A stretch of DNA of 64,000 nt from Vitreimonas flagellata (GCF_004634425.1 NZ_SBJL01000001.1:221001-285000), one strand, 5' to 3'. Shown: positions 33,558 to 42,620, counted from the stretch's first letter. The notes: generated by a model from the letters alone, not told the origin. Made by a program: numbers and translations.

Positions 33558-34258
33558 GCGATTCAGACCTCGCCAAATTCAACGCTGCACAAGCGGCGCT
33601 TGCGTACATCAAGGACGGCATGGTGGTCGGTCTCGGCACCGGCTCGACGTCAGCGCATTTCGTGCGGTTGCTGGGCGACAAGGTGCGCCAGGGCTTGCGC
33701 GTAAAGGGCGTGCCGACGTCGGAAGCGACGCGCAATCTGGCTGAGCAGGTGGGCGTGCCGCTGCTGGAGATCAGTCAAGTCACCTCGATCGATGTCGATG
33801 TGGACGGCGCCGATGAAATCGATCCGCAATTCCGCTTGGTCAAGGGCGGCGGCGGGGCGTTGCTTCGCGAGAAGATCGTGGCGGCGGCGTCCAAGCGCGT
33901 GGTAGTGATCGCCGACGCGAGCAAATGGGTCGAAACGCTTGGGGCATTTCCGCTGCCCGTGGAAGTCACCCGCTTCGGCTTTGCGCTGACAGCGCAGCGT
34001 ATCAAGGAAGCGCTGCAAGCAACGGGCTGCGAGGGCGTTGAAGTCGCGCTCCGCGTTTCCGGCAAGGCCAACGAGCCGGTGATCACGGATGGCGGCAATT
34101 ACATCATCGACGCGCACGCCAAGCGCATCCCCGACGCCAACGTGCTCGCCGCAGCGCTTCAGCAGATCGCCGGCGTGGTCGAGCACGGTATTTTCATTGG
34201 CCTCGCGCATGTCGTTATCCTCGGCAAAGCCAAAGGTGCAGAGGTGAAGGAGCTCTGA
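33554..34258 (+). CDS. rpiA: Ribose-5-phosphate isomerase A
   Basis: 234 residues. Family motifs GLGTGSTSAHFV, VDVDGADEIDPQFRLVKGGGGALLREK (catalytic Asp, Glu and Lys) and GNYIIDAHAKRIPD. Interconverts ribose-5-P and ribulose-5-P in the pentose phosphate path. It starts in the glmU stop and its own stop overlaps the next ATG, so the four genes from glmU on are probably one operon. Confidence 0.94.
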   Translation: MSDSDLAKFNAAQAALAYIKDGMVVGLGTGSTSAHFVRLLGDKVRQGLRVKGVPTSEATRNLAEQVGVPLLEISQVTSIDVDVDGADEIDPQFRLVKGGGGALLREKIVAAASKRVVVIADASKWVETLGAFPLPVEVTRFGFALTAQRIKEALQATGCEGVEVALRVSGKANEPVITDGGNYIIDAHAKRIPDANVLAAALQQIAGVVEHGIFIGLAHVVILGKAKGAEVKEL

Positions 34259-35286
34259 TGGCGCGCAGTACGCGACGTATTGTTCTGGCCGCGCCCGCGC
34301 GCGGATTGCCGACGGCCGAGACTTTCCGGCTGGAAAGCGCGGACCTGCCGGACACGCTTGCGCCCGGACAAGTGCTGACGCGCACGATCTATTGCTCCGC
34401 CGATCCCGGCACACGCGCGCGCCTCTCCGATGGCCCGAGCTACGCGCCGCCGCTGCGCGCGGGGGACACGATCGACGGTTTCTGCGTCGGTGAAGTGATC
34501 GAAAGCGCCAATGAGAAATTTGCGCCGGGCGAGGTCGTGGCGCTTGGCGGCGGCTGGGCCGAGCATGTGCTCTTCCCCGGTCGCGGCTACATTCAGAAGA
34601 TTCCGCACCGCCGCGTGCCGCTCTCCTATTGGATCGGCGTGCTCGGCGTGCCGGGCATGACGGCGTGGTTCGGCTTGAAGCGGGTCGCTGCGATCAAGCC
34701 GGGCGATCGTGTGCTGGTGACGTCAGCCGCTGGGCCGGTTGGCGCAACAGCTGGGCAGATCGCGAAAGCGTCCGGCGCCACGCGCGTCGTTGGTGTCGCA
34801 TCAGGCGCGGATAAAGCGGCGTGGCTGCGCGAAGCCGGGTTTGACGACGTGGTCGACTACAAAGCCGTGAGCGATCTTGGCGCAGCGCTCCGCGCCGCGT
34901 CACCTGACGGCCACGACATCCTGTTCGACAATGTCGGCAACGCGATGATTGATGCGGTGCTGCCGCTGATGCGCATGGGTGGGCGTGTCGTCGTGTCGGG
35001 GCAGACTGCGGACTACAACACGCCCTACGATCAAGCGCCGGCGCTGCACAATACGCGCTATTTCATCGCCAGCCGCCTCCGCATGGAAGGCCTCGTCGTG
35101 TTCGATGATCTGCGCGCGTTTCCGGCGGCGCAGGAAGAATTGTGCGGCATGATTGAAGCGGGCGCCGTCAAGGTGCGCGAGCACAAATACCAAGGCCTCA
35201 AAGTAGCGCCGGGTGCATTCATCGATCTTTTCCAAGGTTCGGCGTTCGGCCGGCGCATTATTCAAGTGGGCGAAGAACCACGTTAG
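34258..35286 (+). CDS. MDR-family NADP-dependent oxidoreductase (prostaglandin/curcumin reductase type)
   Basis: 342 residues. The N-terminal GroES-like domain has CSADPGTRARL rather than the zinc ligands of alcohol dehydrogenases. The cofactor domain has VLVTSAAGPVGATAGQIAK and GVASGADKAAWLREAGFDDVVDYK. It should reduce alkenals or enones with NADPH. Overlaps the rpiA stop by 1 nt. The substrate is unknown; the link to rpiA may be only co-expression. Confidence 0.82.
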   Translation: MARSTRRIVLAAPARGLPTAETFRLESADLPDTLAPGQVLTRTIYCSADPGTRARLSDGPSYAPPLRAGDTIDGFCVGEVIESANEKFAPGEVVALGGGWAEHVLFPGRGYIQKIPHRRVPLSYWIGVLGVPGMTAWFGLKRVAAIKPGDRVLVTSAAGPVGATAGQIAKASGATRVVGVASGADKAAWLREAGFDDVVDYKAVSDLGAALRAASPDGHDILFDNVGNAMIDAVLPLMRMGGRVVVSGQTADYNTPYDQAPALHNTRYFIASRLRMEGLVVFDDLRAFPAAQEELCGMIEAGAVKVREHKYQGLKVAPGAFIDLFQGSAFGRRIIQVGEEPR

Positions 35287-35296
35287 GGAGCAGCGC

Positions 35297-36445
35297 ATGA
35301 GCGAGTGGGTGGAGCGTGCGCGCGCGCTCAAAGGCGAGATCGAAGGCGCACGCGCCGCGATGGATTCTGCACGGCGCTTGCCGGATGACCTCGCCGCCGC
35401 GTTCGCGAAAGCTGGACTCTACAAACTCTGTGTACCGAAGGCCTTCGGCGGCGGCGAAGTGGCGCCACAGGAATTGGCTGAAACCTTGGAAGCGCTCGCC
35501 GAGGTCGACGCATCGGCCGCGTGGTGTGTGATGATCGGCGCGACGACGGGCGCACTTGCCGCCTATCTCGCTCACGATGTCGCGCAAGAAATCTTCGGTC
35601 CCGCCGATGCGATCGTCACCGGCGCTTACGCGCCAATGGGCCGTGCTGTGCGCGACGGCGAGACCTATCGTGTCAGTGGTCAATGGAAATGGAATAGCGG
35701 TGGCCAGAATTCGACTTGGCTGCTTGGCGGTTGCCTGCTGATGGAAAACGGCGCGCCACAGAAGGGTGCGGACGGTGTGCCGCTGATGCGCATGATGCTG
35801 ACACCGGCGCGCAATGTGAGCTTTATCGATACGTGGCACACGGGCGGTCTTTGGGGCACGGGCAGTGGCGACATGGCAATGAAGGATGTCGCCATCCCTG
35901 CTGCGCACACCGTCTCGCTGACGGATGACAAGCCGCACGTCGCCTCGCCGCTTTACGCGTTCCCTGTGTTTGGCTTGCTCGCTCTCGGCATCGCGGCCGT
36001 GGCGAGCGGCAACGCGAAGGGCGCGCTCGCCGAATTCGCGGCTGTCGCGTCAGGCAAGCGCATGCCGAACGGCCGCACGCTCGCCGAGCGTGGCGTGACG
36101 CAGGCGATGTATGCGCAAGCTTATGCGGACTACAGCGCGGCGCGCGCGTTCTTGTTTGCGGAGATTGCGTCCGCCTGGAGCGAAGCCCAGCAGGGCGCGA
36201 CGATCGGCCTGGCGCAGCGCGCCCGCTTACGTCTCGCCGCCACGCATTTGGTGCGCACATCGGCGGACGTCGTGCGTCAGGTTCAGGATTTCGCTGGTGG
36301 CGCCAGCGTATTCTTGAGCGACCCGCTGCACCGCCGTGTGCGCGATGCACAAACCGCCACCGCGCACATCATGATCGCGCCGCCCACCTACGAACTCAGC
36401 GGCCGCGTATTGCTCGGCGGTGACGCGACGACAGCGGAGCTTTAG
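35297..36445 (+). CDS. Acyl-CoA dehydrogenase-family flavoprotein (HsaA-like hydroxylase group)
   Basis: 382 residues from ATG 35297 (AGGGAG upstream). N-terminal helical domain with LYKLCVPKAFGGGE; middle beta domain with WKWNSGGQNSTW and GLWGTGSGDMAM; C-terminal domain of the type 2 group (VRQVQDFAGGASVF, then DPLHRRVRDAQTATAH). This group includes two-component FMNH2-using hydroxylases and sulfur-acquisition monooxygenases as well as true dehydrogenases. The typical catalytic Glu of acyl-CoA dehydrogenases is not obvious, which favours the hydroxylase side. Its 3' end overlaps the convergent SET gene by 4 nt. Confidence 0.75.
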   Translation: MSEWVERARALKGEIEGARAAMDSARRLPDDLAAAFAKAGLYKLCVPKAFGGGEVAPQELAETLEALAEVDASAAWCVMIGATTGALAAYLAHDVAQEIFGPADAIVTGAYAPMGRAVRDGETYRVSGQWKWNSGGQNSTWLLGGCLLMENGAPQKGADGVPLMRMMLTPARNVSFIDTWHTGGLWGTGSGDMAMKDVAIPAAHTVSLTDDKPHVASPLYAFPVFGLLALGIAAVASGNAKGALAEFAAVASGKRMPNGRTLAERGVTQAMYAQAYADYSAARAFLFAEIASAWSEAQQGATIGLAQRARLRLAATHLVRTSADVVRQVQDFAGGASVFLSDPLHRRVRDAQTATAHIMIAPPTYELSGRVLLGGDATTAEL

Positions 36446-36978
36446 GCTCGCTTCGTCGCGGCCTTCTTTTTCGTGGTTGTCGCTTTGGCTTTCTTGTTGG
36501 CGGCCTTCTTGGTCGTGGTTTTCTTTTTCACGACTTTTTTCACCGAAGCTTTCGCGGCCGCTGCGGCCGTGCGCTTGGCCGCGCATTTCGGGCAGGCGCA
36601 GATGTCCTTCAGGTACTGATTGAAATAATTCTTGCCGTAATCGTAGTTGAGCTCTTCGCCCGGCTTGATGTTGCGCAGCGCGTGGATGAACACACGGCCC
36701 TTGTGAATGTTGGGCTCGCAATTAGCGCGGCACGAATGATTGATGTAGCGCGCGGTGTTCCAACGCGGCGCGCCGTCGATCGTCTTCTTGGAGTTAATCT
36801 CGAAGAGATATTTGGAGCGGCTCTTCTCTTCCTGCTGCTTGGTGATCTCTACGCCCGTGTATTCAATTATGCAGGCGCCCTTCGGGATTGGCCCGTCGGC
36901 GTAGAGGCCGAGCCCCGTGGCCGACCGGCCCACGCGCAATTTGAAATCACCGGGGATGTAAGACTTTCTAGTCGTCAT
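36442..36978 (-). CDS. SET-domain lysine methyltransferase with Lys/Ala-rich histone-like tail
   Basis: 178 residues. SET core: GLGLYADGPIPKGACIIEY (about 23-41), the pseudoknot motif RYINHSCRANCEPN (about 77-90), then GEELNYDYGKNY (about 107-118). A post-SET-like CxCxxC (CACPKC) follows. The last 40 or so residues are almost only Lys, Ala and Thr, like histone H1 or Hc1 tails, and could bind DNA. SET enzymes methylate lysines using S-adenosylmethionine; bacterial targets are mostly unknown. The tail may be a substrate or localise the enzyme on the nucleoid. Stand-alone gene between an operon end and the tRNA genes. Confidence 0.88.
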   Translation of the reverse strand: MTTRKSYIPGDFKLRVGRSATGLGLYADGPIPKGACIIEYTGVEITKQQEEKSRSKYLFEINSKKTIDGAPRWNTARYINHSCRANCEPNIHKGRVFIHALRNIKPGEELNYDYGKNYFNQYLKDICACPKCAAKRTAAAAAKASVKKVVKKKTTTKKAANKKAKATTTKKKAATKRA

Positions 36979-37123
36979 CGATTCTTCGCTCCGTGAGCTT
37001 TAGAGCCGCAAACGCAGGGCGCTTGGCAAGCGACTTAGTGTGACGCGCGCGGACATGCGCCAACCTGCCGCGAAACTCAGCGCTGTAAGTGGGTTCCGGG
37101 AGGCAGCCTTCGCAAGCGTAGGC

Positions 37124-37198
37124 TGGCTGGGGTGCTAGGGATCGAACCTAGGAATGGCGGTACCAAAAACCGCTGCCTTACCGCTTGGCGACACCCCA
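37124..37198 (-). tRNA. tRNA-Gln (anticodon TTG)
   Basis: A 75-nt cloverleaf on the minus strand: 7-bp acceptor stem TGGGGTG/CACCCCA, anticodon stem GCGGT/ACCGC around loop TTTTGGT (anticodon TTG), T-arm CTAGG-TTCGATC-CCTAG, discriminator G, and an encoded CCA. Confidence 0.95.
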
Positions 37199-37335
37199 AA
37201 ACCGGCGAAGCGGCTAGATAGAGGCGCCCGGTCGCCGATGCAATGGGGGCCCGGCAGGGCGGCGAACTTTGTTCAGGTCCGGCGGGGCGGGCGGCGTTGC
37301 GTTGGTCGAAACCTGCCGCTATAAGCCCGCCTCCT

Positions 37336-37412
37336 CGGAGTATAGCTCAGCCTGGTAGAGCACCACGTTCGGGACGTGGGGGTCGTAAGTTCGAATCTTG
37401 CTACTCCGACCA
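37336..37412 (+). tRNA. tRNA-Pro (anticodon CGG)
   Basis: A 77-nt cloverleaf: acceptor stem CGGAGTA/TACTCCG, anticodon stem CCACG/CGTGG with loop TTCGGGA (anticodon CGG), T-loop TTCGAAT, discriminator A, and an encoded CCA. TTTTT follows at 37415-37419. Confidence 0.95.
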
Positions 37413-37432
37413 TCTTTTTGCGGCGAATCCCG

Positions 37433-37828
37433 ATGACGCTGCCCACTTCAAAGCTTCAGCGTAGAAACGTGTTGGCGGCCGGTTTCGGCCTCTGCGCGAG
37501 TTATGCGCTCGCGGCCTGCGCTTCGGAGGACGGCATGTACGGCCTGATCGGCAAGATGATCGCCAAGCCTGGCCAACGTGAGGCGCTCGCGCGTCTGTTG
37601 CTGGGGGGCACGCAATCCATGCCGGGCTGCCGCTCCTACATCATTGCGGCCGATCCAAGCGACGAAACCGCGATCTGGATCACCGAGGTCTGGGACAGCG
37701 AAGCCGATCACAACGCCTCATTGCAATTGCCGGAGGTGCAGGCCGCCATGCGTGAGGCGCGGCCTCTGATCGACGGCTTCGGCGAGCGCTTCGTCACCAC
37801 GCCGCTCGGAGGCGTTGGCCTTGGCTGA
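37433..37828 (+). CDS. Tat-exported lipoprotein with antibiotic-biosynthesis-monooxygenase (ABM) fold
   Basis: 131 residues from ATG 37433, only 20 nt after tRNA-Pro. The twin-arginine start LQRRNVLAAGFGLCASYALAAC combines a Tat motif with a lipobox (LAAC). The rest is an ABM/dimeric alpha-beta barrel domain: MYGLIGKMIAKPGQREALARLLL, CRSYIIAAD, ITEVWDSEADHNAS. Such small monooxygenases act on quinones or haem-like substrates, but export suggests a folded periplasmic role here. Overlaps the next gene. Confidence 0.78.
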   Translation: MTLPTSKLQRRNVLAAGFGLCASYALAACASEDGMYGLIGKMIAKPGQREALARLLLGGTQSMPGCRSYIIAADPSDETAIWITEVWDSEADHNASLQLPEVQAAMREARPLIDGFGERFVTTPLGGVGLG

Positions 37829-38648
37829 ACACCCAAGCCAGCGCTTCAACGCGCAAGTGTTTACCCAAGTCATCAACCTCGATCGCAGCACCGATCGGTT
37901 GGAGACGGTGTCCGCTTATCTCAAAGCGGCGGGGCTTGAGTACACGCGCTTCTCAGCCGTCGAAGGTCGCAAGCTCGATATGAACGAGCCGGGGATGCGC
38001 CAGCTGGTCGACGTGAAGAAGTGGATGCGCCGCCACCACCGCAACCCGACGCCCGCCGACATCGGTTGCTATCTAAGTCATTATTACGCGATCCAAGCGT
38101 TTCTCGCGCAGGACAAACCGTACGGCTTGATCTTCGAAGACGACGCCGCCTTTGGCCCGGATTTCATCCCGTTCGTCACGCATGCGCTGAATGACCCAAA
38201 TGAATGGGATATTCTGAAGTTGCACGCGCGCCACCCCGGCCCGATGGTGACACGCCGTGACTATGGCGACGGTGTAAAACTCTGCTCGTTCGTCGCCCGG
38301 CACGCCGGCACCACCTGTTACATGATCAATCGCCGCGCCGGCGAGCGGATGCTGAAGCACCTCATTCCGGCCGTGCGCATGATCGATTGGGCCTGCGATC
38401 AGGGCCATCTCATGCATGTGCGCGTGCGTACGCTGGCGCCGATGATCGTTGGCCTGCAGGCTGTAGCGACGACGCGCGACACCGGCGTGTCGCGCAAGCG
38501 CTCATGGATCGAGAAGCAGACCGATCGCCCGATCCTGCCGCGTTGGCAGCTGCCGTTCCGCCGCGTGTGGGACGAGCTGCATCGCGTCAGCTACACGCTG
38601 TTCGCCGACGGTGGTTTGGCTGCGATGCTGTTCGGGCCGAAGCGCTAA
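37821..38648 (+). CDS. Glycosyltransferase family 25 (LPS-type)
   Basis: 275 residues from TTG 37821, which has GGAGG 8 nt upstream (TTG 37815 is too close to it). N-terminal VFTQVINLDRSTDRLETV and GCYLSHYYAIQAFL, followed by the acidic triplet FEDDAAFGPDF, fit GT25 enzymes that add hexoses to lipooligosaccharide. Another possible role is glycosylation of surface proteins. Overlaps the previous gene by 8 nt and ends against the convergent membrane protein. Confidence 0.83.
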   Translation: MAEHPSQRFNAQVFTQVINLDRSTDRLETVSAYLKAAGLEYTRFSAVEGRKLDMNEPGMRQLVDVKKWMRRHHRNPTPADIGCYLSHYYAIQAFLAQDKPYGLIFEDDAAFGPDFIPFVTHALNDPNEWDILKLHARHPGPMVTRRDYGDGVKLCSFVARHAGTTCYMINRRAGERMLKHLIPAVRMIDWACDQGHLMHVRVRTLAPMIVGLQAVATTRDTGVSRKRSWIEKQTDRPILPRWQLPFRRVWDELHRVSYTLFADGGLAAMLFGPKR

Positions 38649-39088
38649 GCGCTGAGTTGGAAGGCCATCCAGAGGCCGGCGACGCCAAGCGCCACGACCA
38701 GCACCCAACGCATCGTCTCGGCCAACGCATGCACCGCCCCGCGCAGCGGGCTGAACATTGAGAGCGCCAGCGTCACGATGAAAGCCGCGCCCACGGCGAG
38801 CCATGCTTCGAACTCACCCAATTGGCTGTCGAGTGCGGCGATGAAGGCAAGGTACGAGGCCGCAGCGCCCATGCAGAAGCGCACCAGCGCCTTAAGGATT
38901 GTGCTGCCGGTGCGATGGGGATTGGCGATGGTCTGCGCTGGCGCCGGCGCGGCGACAGCCTGTGGCGCAGGTTGGCGCGTCTGCTCACGCAGCCGCCGCC
39001 AGGCTTCGGCTTCCAGTTCGGCGCGGACCTGCTGCTCGAACATCCAGTCGTCGGTTGCGAAGGCAGGCGATCTGCGGGAATCGGACAT
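38645..39088 (-). CDS. Three-segment hypothetical membrane protein
   Basis: 147 residues from ATG 39088. About 60 cytoplasmic residues with a helix (DDWMFEQQVRAELEAEAWRRLREQ) and a Pro/Ala linker, then three hydrophobic segments. No recognised domain. Its stop shares bases with the glycosyltransferase stop. Confidence 0.6.
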   Translation of the reverse strand: MSDSRRSPAFATDDWMFEQQVRAELEAEAWRRLREQTRQPAPQAVAAPAPAQTIANPHRTGSTILKALVRFCMGAAASYLAFIAALDSQLGEFEAWLAVGAAFIVTLALSMFSPLRGAVHALAETMRWVLVVALGVAGLWMAFQLSA

Positions 39089-39195
39089 CGGACGCACCCT
39101 CTCCAGGCGAACATCATGCAGCAGGGCGCGGCCGGGGAAAATAACCAGCGGCAGCAATCGGATAGAATTTCGACCTGTGGTATGCCAAGGTGCCG

Positions 39196-39258
39196 TTTAT
39201 CATTTTTCGATAAAATGTAGCTTGCCTTATGCGCGCGCCCATATCATTTATCGATAAA
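39196..39258. promoter_or_regulatory. AT-rich double palindrome upstream of sppA
   Basis: TTTATC/GATAAA arms occur twice: with a 7-nt gap (39196-39214) and with no gap as the perfect 12-mer TTTATCGATAAA (39247-39258). They sit 14-77 bp before sppA in otherwise GC-rich DNA. Likely operator sites for an unknown regulator. Confidence 0.45.
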
Positions 39259-39272
39259 CCCGGACCTTCGGG

Positions 39273-41048
39273 ATGGAGTGGCGTCTCGTGAAGCAATTTC
39301 TGATCACCGTCGGCGGCGTACTCGTCGGCCTTCTGCTCTTCCTGTTCATCGGCCCGATCATTTTGATCGGTGCGCTGTCCTCGATGGCGCAGCCGCCCGC
39401 GCAGCCCTCGCACATGGTGCTCTCACTCGATCTTCGCGAAGAGATGACCGACCAGCGTCCCGCCAGCCCGTTTGCAGCACTCGGCGGCGGCAACGCGTTG
39501 CTCGACATCCTTGCCCGCATCGAATCCGCCCGTACGGACGATGCAGTGAAGGGCCTCTTCATCCGCGGCAACACTGCGGGCATGTCGGCCTCGCAAGCTG
39601 AAGAACTGCGCGCAGCGATCGCCAGTTTCCGCCAATCCGGCAAGTTCGTGGTCGCGCACTTGCAGACGGACGGCGTGCGCATGTCGATGCCGGGCTACAT
39701 GGCCGTCGCCGACGCCGACGAAGTCTGGCTGCAGGAAGCCAGCGAATTCATGCCGATGGGTTTGTCGGCCGAAGTCACGTTCCTCGCCGGCACGCTGCAG
39801 CGCTATCACATGCAAGCGCAGTTCGAGCAGCGCGAAGATTATAAGAACGCACCGAACACGATCACGCAGCGCACGTTCACGCCCGCGCACCGCGAAGCCA
39901 CGCTCTCGCTGATGAACGGCATCTACGATAACATGCTGGTCAACATCGCGGCGGACCGTGGCATCACGCCAGCGCAAGCGCGCGCGGCGGTCGAATCCAC
40001 ACCATTCACGGCGCAGCGCGCACGTGAGCTGAACCTAGTCGATCAATTCGGTCGCCCGGAAGAAGCCGAGCGCGCCGCTCTGGCCCGCGCGGAAAACGAG
40101 GACGCAGAAATCGTCGACATCCACGAATATCGGCCGCGCCCGCAAACCAGCGGCCGTGTGATCGCCGTGGTTCAAGGCGAGGGCGCGATCGTCTCAGGCC
40201 CGCCGGAAGACGCCTTCTTCGGCGACGACGAAACCATGAACAGCGACCGCATCGCGCGCGCATTGCTCGACGCCTCGGATGACGAAGACGTCGCAGCGAT
40301 CGTCTTCCGCGTCTCGAGCCCCGGCGGTTCGGTGGTCGCGTCGGATCAGATCCTTGCGGCGCTGCGCACTGCGCAGGAGCGCGGCAAGCGCGTCGTCATC
40401 TCGATGGGCGATGTGGCGGCGTCAGGCGGCTATTACGTCTCCACGCACGCCGATGAAATCGTCGCCTCGCCCTCGACCATCACGGGCTCGATCGGCGTGT
40501 TCGGCGGCAAGCTCATCATTGGCCCTGCACTGGAGCACTATCTCTCCACCAACACCGAGACGATTACGGTCGGATCGCCGATGGTGGAGATGTTCACCAG
40601 TGAGCGTCCATTCAACCAGGCCGAACGCGCCGCCTTCGCCGGCTTTATCGACCGGACCTACGCGACCTTCATAGGTCTCGTCGCCGAAGGCCGCGAGATG
40701 ACGCCGGAGCAAGCGCGCGCCGTCGCCGGTGGTCGTGTCTGGACGGGCCAACAAGCGCGGGAGCGCGGCCTCGTCGATCACCTTGGCGGCTTCTCGGTGG
40801 CTGTGGCGCGTGCGCGTGCGCTGGCCGGCATCGGCGAAGATGAGCAGGTGCAGCTGCGCTACTTCCCGGTGGCGGAAGATCCGTTCAAGTCGCTCGGGCG
40901 CTTGTTCGGCGCGTCGTCAGAGAGCGTTGAGACGCTGGTCGCCATCAACGCGCTACTCTCTGACCCGCGCATGCAGCGCACGCTGGCCGCTGTGCGTGAG
41001 GAAGACGCCAACGTCCGCGCGGAAGCGGACGCCATGACGATCCGCTGA
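39273..41048 (+). CDS. sppA: Signal peptide peptidase SppA, 67-kDa type
   Basis: 591 residues. One N-terminal membrane anchor (about 6-32), then the tandem ClpP-like domains of the long SppA type. The catalytic Lys lies in QREDYKNAPNT and the catalytic Ser in GDVAASGGYYVSTHADEI. It degrades leftover signal peptides in the membrane. GTG 39288 is a possible shorter start, with GGAG 9 nt upstream. A good terminator follows. Confidence 0.9.
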   Translation: MEWRLVKQFLITVGGVLVGLLLFLFIGPIILIGALSSMAQPPAQPSHMVLSLDLREEMTDQRPASPFAALGGGNALLDILARIESARTDDAVKGLFIRGNTAGMSASQAEELRAAIASFRQSGKFVVAHLQTDGVRMSMPGYMAVADADEVWLQEASEFMPMGLSAEVTFLAGTLQRYHMQAQFEQREDYKNAPNTITQRTFTPAHREATLSLMNGIYDNMLVNIAADRGITPAQARAAVESTPFTAQRARELNLVDQFGRPEEAERAALARAENEDAEIVDIHEYRPRPQTSGRVIAVVQGEGAIVSGPPEDAFFGDDETMNSDRIARALLDASDDEDVAAIVFRVSSPGGSVVASDQILAALRTAQERGKRVVISMGDVAASGGYYVSTHADEIVASPSTITGSIGVFGGKLIIGPALEHYLSTNTETITVGSPMVEMFTSERPFNQAERAAFAGFIDRTYATFIGLVAEGREMTPEQARAVAGGRVWTGQQARERGLVDHLGGFSVAVARARALAGIGEDEQVQLRYFPVAEDPFKSLGRLFGASSESVETLVAINALLSDPRMQRTLAAVREEDANVRAEADAMTIR

Positions 41049-41069
41049 TCAAAACTCCATAGCCCCTCG

Positions 41070-41105
41070 AAGGCCCTTCGCGGAAACGCGGAGGGCCTTT
41101 CTTTA
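41070..41105 (+). terminator. Rho-independent terminator after sppA
   Basis: Stem AAGGCCCT (41070-41077) / AGGGCCTT (41092-41099) with an inner CGCG/CGCG and GAAA loop, followed by TCTTT. Strong. Confidence 0.85.
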
Positions 41106-41122
41106 TGCGCCGCTTGGCTGGA

Positions 41123-41527
41123 CTAGCGTTTGTGTTCGACTTCGTACTTGGGAAGATCGGCGCGCAGGGTTTCGTAGAGGCGCTCGACGAAGCGCTCGGC
41201 GTCGTCATCGACGAAATCGTCGAAATAGTCCGGATGATTGGACTCGAAGACGTATTCGCCTTCGTCCGCGAAAATGAAACCAAGCTCTTCGTCTGTCTCT
41301 ACGTGGATGACGGCGATCTGAGTTTCCTCGTCATCCTCTTCGCCGAGCGTGAATGCGAGGCGACGCGAGGAGATTTTCTCTTCGAGGATGGGCGCGAGCG
41401 CTTGGAGCGCGGCGAGATCATCGAAGCCTTCGTCCTGGTTCAACGCAGATTCAAGGCGCTTGCGCGCGGCGTCAACCTCGGCGTCGAAGCCCGACGCCGG
41501 GGCGGCTGGCGGCTTTTTCGTACTCAT
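41123..41527 (-). CDS. Acidic hypothetical protein cotranscribed with purQ
   Basis: 134 residues, strongly acidic ([19 protein letters not shown]). No signal peptide or membrane segment, no recognised domain. Its ATG overlaps the purQ stop (ATGA), so it is translated from the same message; a role in purine metabolism cannot be inferred from that alone. Confidence 0.65.
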   Translation of the reverse strand: MSTKKPPAAPASGFDAEVDAARKRLESALNQDEGFDDLAALQALAPILEEKISSRRLAFTLGEEDDEETQIAVIHVETDEELGFIFADEGEYVFESNHPDYFDDFVDDDAERFVERLYETLRADLPKYEVEHKR

Positions 41528-42186
41528 GCCGCTTCCATCAGGCTTTCAAACACAGCACGGCCGCCGATGCGGCCGAGCACCGGGTCGGAGGCGCGTTCCG
41601 GGTGGGGCATCATGCCCATGACATTGCCGCGATCATTGATGATGCCGGCGATGTCGCGCGCCGAGCCATTCGGATTGTCGATGTAACGGAAAACGACGCG
41701 GCCCTCGCCCTCGATACGGTCGAGCGTTGCATCGTCAGCAACGAAGCGGCCGTCGCCGTGCGCGATCGGGATTTCGGTCTCGCGCGTTTCGCGATAGGCG
41801 CGTGTGAAGGCCGTGTTGCAATTGTCGATGGCGAGCGGCACGTCCTTGCAGGCAAACTTGAGGCCTGCATTGCGAGCGAGAGCACCTGGCAGCAGGCGCG
41901 TTTCGGTCAGCACTTGGAAGCCGTTGCAGATGCCGAGCACCAAACCGCCGCGCTCAGCGTGCGCGATCACTTCGCGCATCACTGGGCTCTTTGCCGCCAT
42001 CGCGCCGGAGCGGAGATAGTCGCCGTAAGAGAAGCCGCCCGGCAGTACAACGAGATCGAGCCCTTCGGGCAACGCTGTGTCCTTGTGCCAGACCATGGAG
42101 GCGGGCTTGCCGGTAATGCGCTCCAGAGCGCGTGCGGCGTCGCGGTCGCAATTGGACCCCGGAAACACGATGACAGCTGATTTCAT
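41524..42186 (-). CDS. purQ: Phosphoribosylformylglycinamidine synthase subunit PurQ (glutaminase)
   Basis: 220 residues. Class I glutamine amidotransferase: nucleophile Cys86 in [10 protein letters not shown], with the His-Glu pair in [10 protein letters not shown] near the C-terminus. N-terminus [14 protein letters not shown] is typical of PurQ. It feeds ammonia to PurL, helped by PurS. PurS is 3.7 kb upstream on the same strand, with other genes between. PurL is not in the window. Confidence 0.95.
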   Translation of the reverse strand: MKSAVIVFPGSNCDRDAARALERITGKPASMVWHKDTALPEGLDLVVLPGGFSYGDYLRSGAMAAKSPVMREVIAHAERGGLVLGICNGFQVLTETRLLPGALARNAGLKFACKDVPLAIDNCNTAFTRAYRETRETEIPIAHGDGRFVADDATLDRIEGEGRVVFRYIDNPNGSARDIAGIINDRGNVMGMMPHPERASDPVLGRIGGRAVFESLMEAA

Positions 42187-42310
42187 GAGGGCTTCAATAA
42201 GCTGCGTCGCTTCGGTTTTCTAGGCGTAAGGCCGGCTTTGGACCGCTGGTTTGCGGTTTCGGCGGCTCAGTTTGCCGTGATTTCGGCCGCCGCCGTGGTA
42301 AGTGAGGGTC

Positions 42311-42535
42311 ATGGGCGCTTGGTTACTCATCGCAATATTCGCCACCGTCGCCGTGACGGCCGGGCTCGTCGCCATTCTCCAGCGGGTCAATGGCCAAGGC
42401 CCGCGTCGCCGAAACGATTCAGGCGACCGCGGCGGGCATGTTTATGCGGACGGTGGGTCGCGGCGAGATTCGGACTCCTCGGATTCAAACGATAGCGGTT
42501 CCGATGGCGGCGGCGATGGCGGGGGCGGCGATTGA
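42311..42535 (+). CDS. Small single-pass membrane protein with Asp/Ser/Gly tail
   Basis: 74 residues from ATG 42311. One membrane segment (about 3-23), a short basic stretch (GPRRRND), then a low-complexity Asp/Ser/Gly tail (DSSDSNDSGSDGGGDGGGG). The C-terminus is probably disordered. No known family; composition makes chance translation possible, but the start has GTGAGGG upstream. Confidence 0.45.
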   Translation: MGAWLLIAIFATVAVTAGLVAILQRVNGQGPRRRNDSGDRGGHVYADGGSRRDSDSSDSNDSGSDGGGDGGGGD

Positions 42536-42620
42536 GCGCGGCGATAGGGCGCGATTGGCGCAACGTAAGTGTCACAAAATCCGGCCAGAACGGCGCATCG
42601 ATTGAGGAAGGGATTCTGAG

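Noticed and set aside
37124-37412. Integration (att) site at the tRNA pair
   Set aside because: No integrase gene and no second copy of a tRNA 3' end is visible nearby.
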